From positions 434,001-498,000 of the forward strand of contig NZ_BMVL01000003.1 in NCBI RefSeq assembly GCF_014650695.1: a stretch of 64,000 nucleotides of DNA, written 5' to 3'. This stretch comes from Streptomyces avidinii. Lineage in GTDB: Bacteria; Actinomycetota; Actinomycetes; Streptomycetales; Streptomycetaceae. The notes beneath the pieces were generated by a model. The model was not told where the DNA came from and searched no databases. It was given only the letters and a program-made list of their open reading frames with translations. Of this stretch, positions 60,062-64,000 are shown one piece after another. A program made the translations under genes and the position numbers. Positions within the stretch are counted from its first letter, which is position 1, and each line of letters starts with the position of its first letter.

Positions 60062-61176
60062 CCATCGAGCAGGACGACACCATGCTCGGCCGCGCCCGCG
60101 TGTCCGACACCCCGGAACTCACCCGCTACTACGAGGAACTCGCCACGCTCGACGCGGGCGCGCTGTGGACCGTCGCCAACGACATCGAACCCTGGTACCC
60201 GCAGCCGCGGTCCGTACCCGTGCTGTGGCGCTACGCCGACCTGCGCCCCCTGGTCCACAAGGCCCTCGGTCTCGTCGCCGGCGACGATGCCGGCCGCCGG
60301 GTCGTCATGCTCGTCAACCCGGGCCGAAGGGAGGTCAGCGCCGCCGCCGGACTCCTCTACACCGGACTCCAGATCATGGGCCCCGGCGAGGCCATGACCG
60401 CCCACCGCCACCAGGCCGCTGCCCTGCGCTTCGTCCACGAGGGCACCGGAGCCTGGACGATCGTCGACGGCCAGAAGCTGAAGGTCGGCCCGCGCGACTT
60501 CGCGATTACCCCCAACGGGACCTGGCACGAGCACGGCAACGACGCCGACGACGCCCCCGTCATCTGGCAGGACGGACTCGACATCCCCCTGGTCAATGCC
60601 CTGGACGCCGGGTTCTACGAGGTCCATCCCGAGCTGTACCAGACCCCCGGAAAGGTCATCAACTCCTCGGTACTGACCTACGCGGCGAACCTCCTGCCGT
60701 ACGGCGCGGACAAGTGGACCCGGCCGTACTCGCCGCTGCTCGCCTACCCCTGGGAGCCCACGTACGAGGCCCTGCGCGGCCTCGCGAAGGCGACCGAGGG
60801 CTCCCCGTACGACGGGATCATCGCGGAGTACACCAACCCGGTGACGGGCGGCTCCGTCATGCCCACCATGGGCGCCCACATGCAGCTGCTGCGCCCCGGC
60901 CAGGCCACCCTCGCGCACCGCCACACCGGCTCGGTGATCTACACGGCGGCAAAGGGCCGCGGGGTCTCGGTGATCGCCGGCCGGCGCTTCGAGTGGCAGC
61001 AGGGCGACATCTTCTGCGTCCCCTCCTGGGCCTGGCACGAGCACCACAACCTCGACCCGGCCGAGGACGCCTGCCTCTTCTCCTTCAACGACTTCCCCGT
61101 CATGCGCTCGCTCGGATTCCACCGGGAAGAGGCGTACCCCGACAACGGCGGCCACCAGCCCGTCACCGCCGCCTGA
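60058..61176 (+). CDS. Gentisate 1,2-dioxygenase
   Basis: This 372-residue bicupin Fe(II) dioxygenase has first-cupin ligands in MTAHRHQAAALRFVHEG (His116, His118) and NGTWHEHG (His157). The second cupin carries AHRHTGSVIY and WAWHEHHN. Segment WYPQPRSVPVLWRYADLRP and overall length match gentisate dioxygenases. It cleaves gentisate between C1 and C2 to maleylpyruvate. AGGAGG precedes the ATG, which overlaps the nitrilase stop. An in-frame ATG at 60082 is an alternative. Confidence 0.9.
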   Translation: MTIEQDDTMLGRARVSDTPELTRYYEELATLDAGALWTVANDIEPWYPQPRSVPVLWRYADLRPLVHKALGLVAGDDAGRRVVMLVNPGRREVSAAAGLLYTGLQIMGPGEAMTAHRHQAAALRFVHEGTGAWTIVDGQKLKVGPRDFAITPNGTWHEHGNDADDAPVIWQDGLDIPLVNALDAGFYEVHPELYQTPGKVINSSVLTYAANLLPYGADKWTRPYSPLLAYPWEPTYEALRGLAKATEGSPYDGIIAEYTNPVTGGSVMPTMGAHMQLLRPGQATLAHRHTGSVIYTAAKGRGVSVIAGRRFEWQQGDIFCVPSWAWHEHHNLDPAEDACLFSFNDFPVMRSLGFHREEAYPDNGGHQPVTAA

Positions 61177-61194
61177 CCCACGAGGAGCCCCCGC

Positions 61195-62106
61195 ATGCGC
61201 CTGCTGACCTTCACCCACAGCCCCGACGACACCACCGAACGCCTCGGCGTCGAGACCGACGGCCTCGTCCTCGACCTCGCGGTCCTCGCCGACCGCGCCG
61301 GCGTACGACTCCCGCACGACCTGCTGTCGTTCGTCCAGGCCGGTCCCGCCGCCCTGGAGGCGGCCCGGAGCCTGCTCGCCGCGGACCCCGCCGGCCGCCC
61401 GGCCGAGGCCGTCCACCGCCTCGATGCCGTGACCCTGTGCGCACCCCTGCGCCCGGGCAAGATCATCGGAGTCGGCCTCAACTACATCGAGCACGTCGAG
61501 GAGTCCAGCCGCAGCCTCGACACCGACAAGGACCTGCCGCCGCGCCCGGTCCTCTTCGGCAAGCCCGCCACCGCCGTCACCGGCCCCGGAGCGCCGATCC
61601 TGCACAACGCCGACCTGACCACCCAGCTGGACTGGGAGTGCGAGCTCGCCGTCGTCATCGGCCGCACCGCCTTCCGGGTGAGCGAGGAGGAGGCGTACGA
61701 GCACGTCTTCGGCTTCAGCATCGTCAACGACATCAGCGCCCGCGACCAGCGCCGCTCCGGCCAGTGGTTCTTCTCCAAGGGCCAGGACTCCTACGCCCCC
61801 TTCGGCCCGGTGGTCGTGACCCGCGACGCGATCCGCGACCCGATGGCCCTCGACCTCTCGCTGCGCGTCAACGGCATCACCAAGCAGAAGTCGAACACCC
61901 GGCACATGCTCTTCCCCATCGCCCGCCTCATCGCCGACATCAGCTCCGGCATGACCCTGGAACCCGGGGACGTGATCGCGACGGGATCACCGTCGGGCGT
62001 CGGCGCCGGCATGGTCCCGCCCGAGTTCCTGCGCCCCGGTGACACCGTCGAAGCCACGGTCGAAGGCATCGGCACCCTGAGCAACCCCGTCGTCGACGCC
62101 CGCTGA
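61195..62106 (+). CDS. FAH-fold acylpyruvate hydrolase (maleylpyruvate/fumarylpyruvate)
   Basis: This 303-residue fumarylacetoacetase-family protein has GVGLNYIEHVEESS (about 92-105), KPATAVTGPGAPI, the metal-binding WECELAVVIGR (Glu148, Glu150), VNDISARDQQ-like DISARDQRRS (Asp179), and TGSPSGVGAG. It follows gentisate dioxygenase by 18 bp with GAGGAG in between. In this operon it should hydrolyse maleylpyruvate to maleate and pyruvate, since the next gene is a maleate isomerase and no maleylpyruvate isomerase is present. Confidence 0.9.
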   Translation: MRLLTFTHSPDDTTERLGVETDGLVLDLAVLADRAGVRLPHDLLSFVQAGPAALEAARSLLAADPAGRPAEAVHRLDAVTLCAPLRPGKIIGVGLNYIEHVEESSRSLDTDKDLPPRPVLFGKPATAVTGPGAPILHNADLTTQLDWECELAVVIGRTAFRVSEEEAYEHVFGFSIVNDISARDQRRSGQWFFSKGQDSYAPFGPVVVTRDAIRDPMALDLSLRVNGITKQKSNTRHMLFPIARLIADISSGMTLEPGDVIATGSPSGVGAGMVPPEFLRPGDTVEATVEGIGTLSNPVVDAR

Positions 62107-62132
62107 CCCCGCACCGGCAAAGAGGAGTACCC

Positions 62133-62957
62133 GTGTCACCCCGCACCTACCGCATCGGCCAGATCGTGCCGAGCTCCAACGTCACCATGGAGACCGAGGT
62201 CCCGGCGGTCCTCCGGGCCCGCCGGGCCGTCGTGCCCGACGAGCGCTTCACCTTCCACTCCAGCCGGATGCGCATGACCCACGTGACCCCGGAACAGCTC
62301 AAGGCCATGGACGCCGACTCCGACCGCTGCGCGGTGGAGCTCTCCGACGCCCGGGTCGACGTCCTGGGCTACGCCTGCCTGGTCGCCATCATGAGCATGG
62401 GCCTCGGCTACCACCGCACCTCGGAGCAACGGCTGCACACCCGGACCGCCGAGAACGGCGCGCCCGCCCCCGTCGTCACCAGCGCCGGCGCCCTCGTCCA
62501 CGGGCTGCACACCATCGGCGCCAGGAAGATCGTGCTGCTGGCCCCCTACATGCGCCCGCTCACCCGGACCGTCGTGGACTACCTCACCCACGAGGGCATC
62601 GAGGTCCTCGACCACCAGGCCCTCGAGATCCCCGACAACCTCGACGTCGCCGCCCACGACCCGGCCCGGCTGCCGGGCCTCGCGCGGGCCCTGGACTACG
62701 CCGACGCGGACGCGGTCGTGCTCTCGGCCTGCGTGCAGATGCCCTCCCTGGGCGCCATCGAGGAGGCAGAGCAACTCCTCGGCAAGCCGGTGGTGTCGGC
62801 GGCGGTCTGCACCGCCCACCAGATGCTCCGTGCCCTGGACCTGGACGCGGTGGCCCCGGGCGCGGGCCACCTGCTGTCGGGCGCGTACGCACGGACACCC
62901 CTGCCCGGGCAGCTGCGGGACGGCGGCGGCTACCGCATGGGCGGCGGCACCGTGTAG
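62133..62957 (+). CDS. Maleate cis-trans isomerase (Asp/Glu racemase superfamily)
   Basis: This 274-residue protein begins IGQIVPSSNVTMETEVPAVL, the usual start of maleate isomerases. It has two catalytic cysteines, Cys82 (GYACLVA) and Cys200 (LSACVQMPS), spaced 118 residues as in Nocardia maleate isomerase (Cys76 and Cys194). It would turn maleate from the FAH-fold hydrolase into fumarate for the TCA cycle. GAGGAG precedes the GTG. The last 28 bp overlap, tail to tail, the minus-strand lipoprotein. Confidence 0.9.
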   Translation: MSPRTYRIGQIVPSSNVTMETEVPAVLRARRAVVPDERFTFHSSRMRMTHVTPEQLKAMDADSDRCAVELSDARVDVLGYACLVAIMSMGLGYHRTSEQRLHTRTAENGAPAPVVTSAGALVHGLHTIGARKIVLLAPYMRPLTRTVVDYLTHEGIEVLDHQALEIPDNLDVAAHDPARLPGLARALDYADADAVVLSACVQMPSLGAIEEAEQLLGKPVVSAAVCTAHQMLRALDLDAVAPGAGHLLSGAYARTPLPGQLRDGGGYRMGGGTV

Positions 62958-63322
62958 TTCGGGATCGACGGGTCCTTCGGGTCGAAGGGCGTCGGCTTCC
63001 AGCTCGCCGGCGGCGGGTTGGGGCCCCGGTTCGGGTTCTGCGGAATCTCCGACGGGCCCGCAGGGCTCCGCCCCGGCGCCGGTCCGCCGGTGGCCGAAGG
63101 CCTCGGCTCCGTGGTCGGCGCCCCTTCCGGGGCGGACGGCAGCGCGGTCGCCGGCTCCGAGGGGGAGGGAGCCGGCGGGGCGGTCGCCGGGGTGGAGGCC
63201 GGGGCCGGAGCGCCCGGCTTCCCGGCGTCCGGTCCGTCCGCGCCGCCGGAGCAGCCGACCAGCATCAGGGCGCCCGCCAGCGCCGCGGTCACGGCGCCCG
63301 CCACTCGGTTTCCGGAACGCAT
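62930..63322 (-). CDS. Proline-rich lipoprotein
   Basis: This 130-residue protein has a signal with lipobox LMLVGC followed by a Pro/Ala/Ser/Thr-rich region and a PKDPSIPNYTVPPPMR tail. It has no catalytic domain and its composition resembles wall-spanning lipoproteins. GGGCGGTGGGC before ATG 63322 gives a moderate ribosome site. It is tail-to-tail with the maleate isomerase gene. Confidence 0.65.
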   Translation of the reverse strand: MRSGNRVAGAVTAALAGALMLVGCSGGADGPDAGKPGAPAPASTPATAPPAPSPSEPATALPSAPEGAPTTEPRPSATGGPAPGRSPAGPSEIPQNPNRGPNPPPASWKPTPFDPKDPSIPNYTVPPPMR

Positions 63323-63381
63323 GCCCACCGCCCGACCGCCCTTCCCGCACAGCCCGTCCATTCGGGTCGGGCGATCGTAGC

Positions 63382-64000
63382 TCAACCGCGCGTGGCCGCT
63401 CCCGGCAGGATGACCGTGACCCCGCGCCCCGGCGAGGTGCCCATCGCGGCCAGCGCCGCCGGGGCGGCGTCGAGCGGGATGGTCGAGGTGACCAGCAGGT
63501 CCGGCCGCAGCACGCCGCCCCGCACCAGTTCCATCATGGGTGGGTACGCGTGCGCCGCCATCCCGTGGCTCCCGAGGATCTCCAGCTCCCAGCCGATCAC
63601 CCGGTCCATCGGCCAGGCCGCCGCGCCGGCCGCCGCCGGCAGCAGCCCCACCTGCACGTGCCGCCCCCGCCGGCGCAGCCCGGCCACCGAGGCCGCCGCC
63701 GTCGCCGGTGACCCCAGTGCGTCGAGCGAGAGGTGCGCGCCCCCGCCGGTCAACTCCCGCACGGCCCGGGCGGTGTCGGCGCCGTCCCGGGCGTCCACGC
63801 CGTGCACCGCGCCGAACTTCCGCGCCAGTTCGAGTGCTTCGGGCGCCGTGTCCACGGCGACCACCCGGGCCCCGGCCGCCGCCGCGATCATCACGGCGGA
63901 CAGCCCCACCCCACCGCAGCCGTACACGGACACCCATTCGCCCGCCACCGCCCTGCCCCGCGCCACCACCGCCCGGAACGCCGTCGCGAAGCGGCAGCCG
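63382..64000 (-). CDS. Zinc-binding alcohol dehydrogenase, C-terminal part (cut by window edge)
   Basis: At least 206 residues of a medium-chain dehydrogenase remain: GCRFATAFRAVVARGRAV leads to the cofactor domain with YGCGGVGLSAVMIAAAAGARVVAVD (GxGxxG) and DALGSPATAAAS. The C-terminus has ILPGAATRG. The catalytic-zinc N-terminal half lies beyond the right edge. The acidic residue after GARVVAVD suggests NAD preference. The substrate is unknown. Confidence 0.88.
   Translation of the reverse strand, partial: GCRFATAFRAVVARGRAVAGEWVSVYGCGGVGLSAVMIAAAAGARVVAVDTAPEALELARKFGAVHGVDARDGADTARAVRELTGGGAHLSLDALGSPATAAASVAGLRRRGRHVQVGLLPAAAGAAAWPMDRVIGWELEILGSHGMAAHAYPPMMELVRGGVLRPDLLVTSTIPLDAAPAALAAMGTSPGRGVTVILPGAATRG

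Noticed and set aside
1..64000. tRNA, rRNA, CRISPR arrays, insertion sequences or attachment sites
   Set aside because: None seen on reading both strands. Repeats found are short tandem or hairpin types only. A covariance-model search would be the decisive test for RNAs.

Overview
The window is very GC-rich (third codon positions almost all G or C), uses many GTG starts behind AGGAG-type ribosome binding sites, and is packed with SDR, TetR, MarR, LysR, LacI, ECF-sigma and RsbW-like genes. It looks like a chromosomal segment of Streptomyces or a close relative. I saw no rRNA, tRNA, CRISPR array, complete prophage or insertion sequence. It reads as ordinary chromosome with several accessory modules and a few decayed genes.

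Layout. 1-4.5 kb: the tail of an unidentified gene, a MerR regulator, a small lipoprotein, a membrane-anchored peptidoglycan-binding protein, a HEAT-like protein and an SDR. 4.7-11.6 kb: an RNA-repair island with a stand-alone Rnl5-type RNA ligase, a quinone-oxidoreductase-like protein, and a minus-strand pair encoding an RNA ligase-kinase and a four-domain MJ1316/DUF504-EEP phosphatase-2H phosphoesterase-nucleotidyltransferase protein. 11.8-24.8 kb: a truncated NAD(P)-binding oxidoreductase coupled to a SMI1-like gene, a second copy of the small lipoprotein, DUF418 and VanW envelope genes, NUDIX, AHSA1, SDR, GNAT, a DEAD-box helicase, MarR and a cold-shock protein. 25-35 kb: DUF1304-TetR, a thioredoxin fold without its cysteines, DoxX, a DGPF protein with its ECF42-type sigma factor, an orphan NRPS-type condensation protein, and LysR coupled to a leucine-rich-variant protein.

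35-41 kb: a GntR/UTRA regulator divergent from a binding-protein, permease, permease, ATPase, HAD-phosphatase operon. This is an AEP/iron/thiamine-type ABC importer with a palindromic operator. 42-54 kb: a hydrolase cluster (two type-B carboxylesterases, a secreted SurE nucleotidase, an alpha/beta hydrolase, two PAP2 proteins) with an MFS transporter and a LacI regulator. Similar TTACACGTGT-type palindromes lie upstream of the transporter and the alpha/beta hydrolase, with a degenerate copy before lacI, suggesting one regulon.

54.5-63 kb: a six-gene operon that reads as an aromatic-acid catabolic pathway. An aryl-CoA ligase fused to a hotdog thioesterase is followed by a salicylyl-CoA 5-hydroxylase-type flavoprotein, a nitrilase, a gentisate 1,2-dioxygenase, an FAH-fold acylpyruvate hydrolase and a maleate isomerase. 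The inferred route is (nitrile ->) salicylate -> salicylyl-CoA -> gentisyl-CoA -> gentisate -> maleylpyruvate -> maleate + pyruvate -> fumarate. The window ends in a lipoprotein and a partial zinc alcohol dehydrogenase.

Most distinctive are the RNA-repair island, the ligase-thioesterase fusion with an embedded nitrilase, the LacI palindrome set, and a PAP2 protein in which both catalytic histidines are glutamine. All function calls come from reading motifs; no database search was run.
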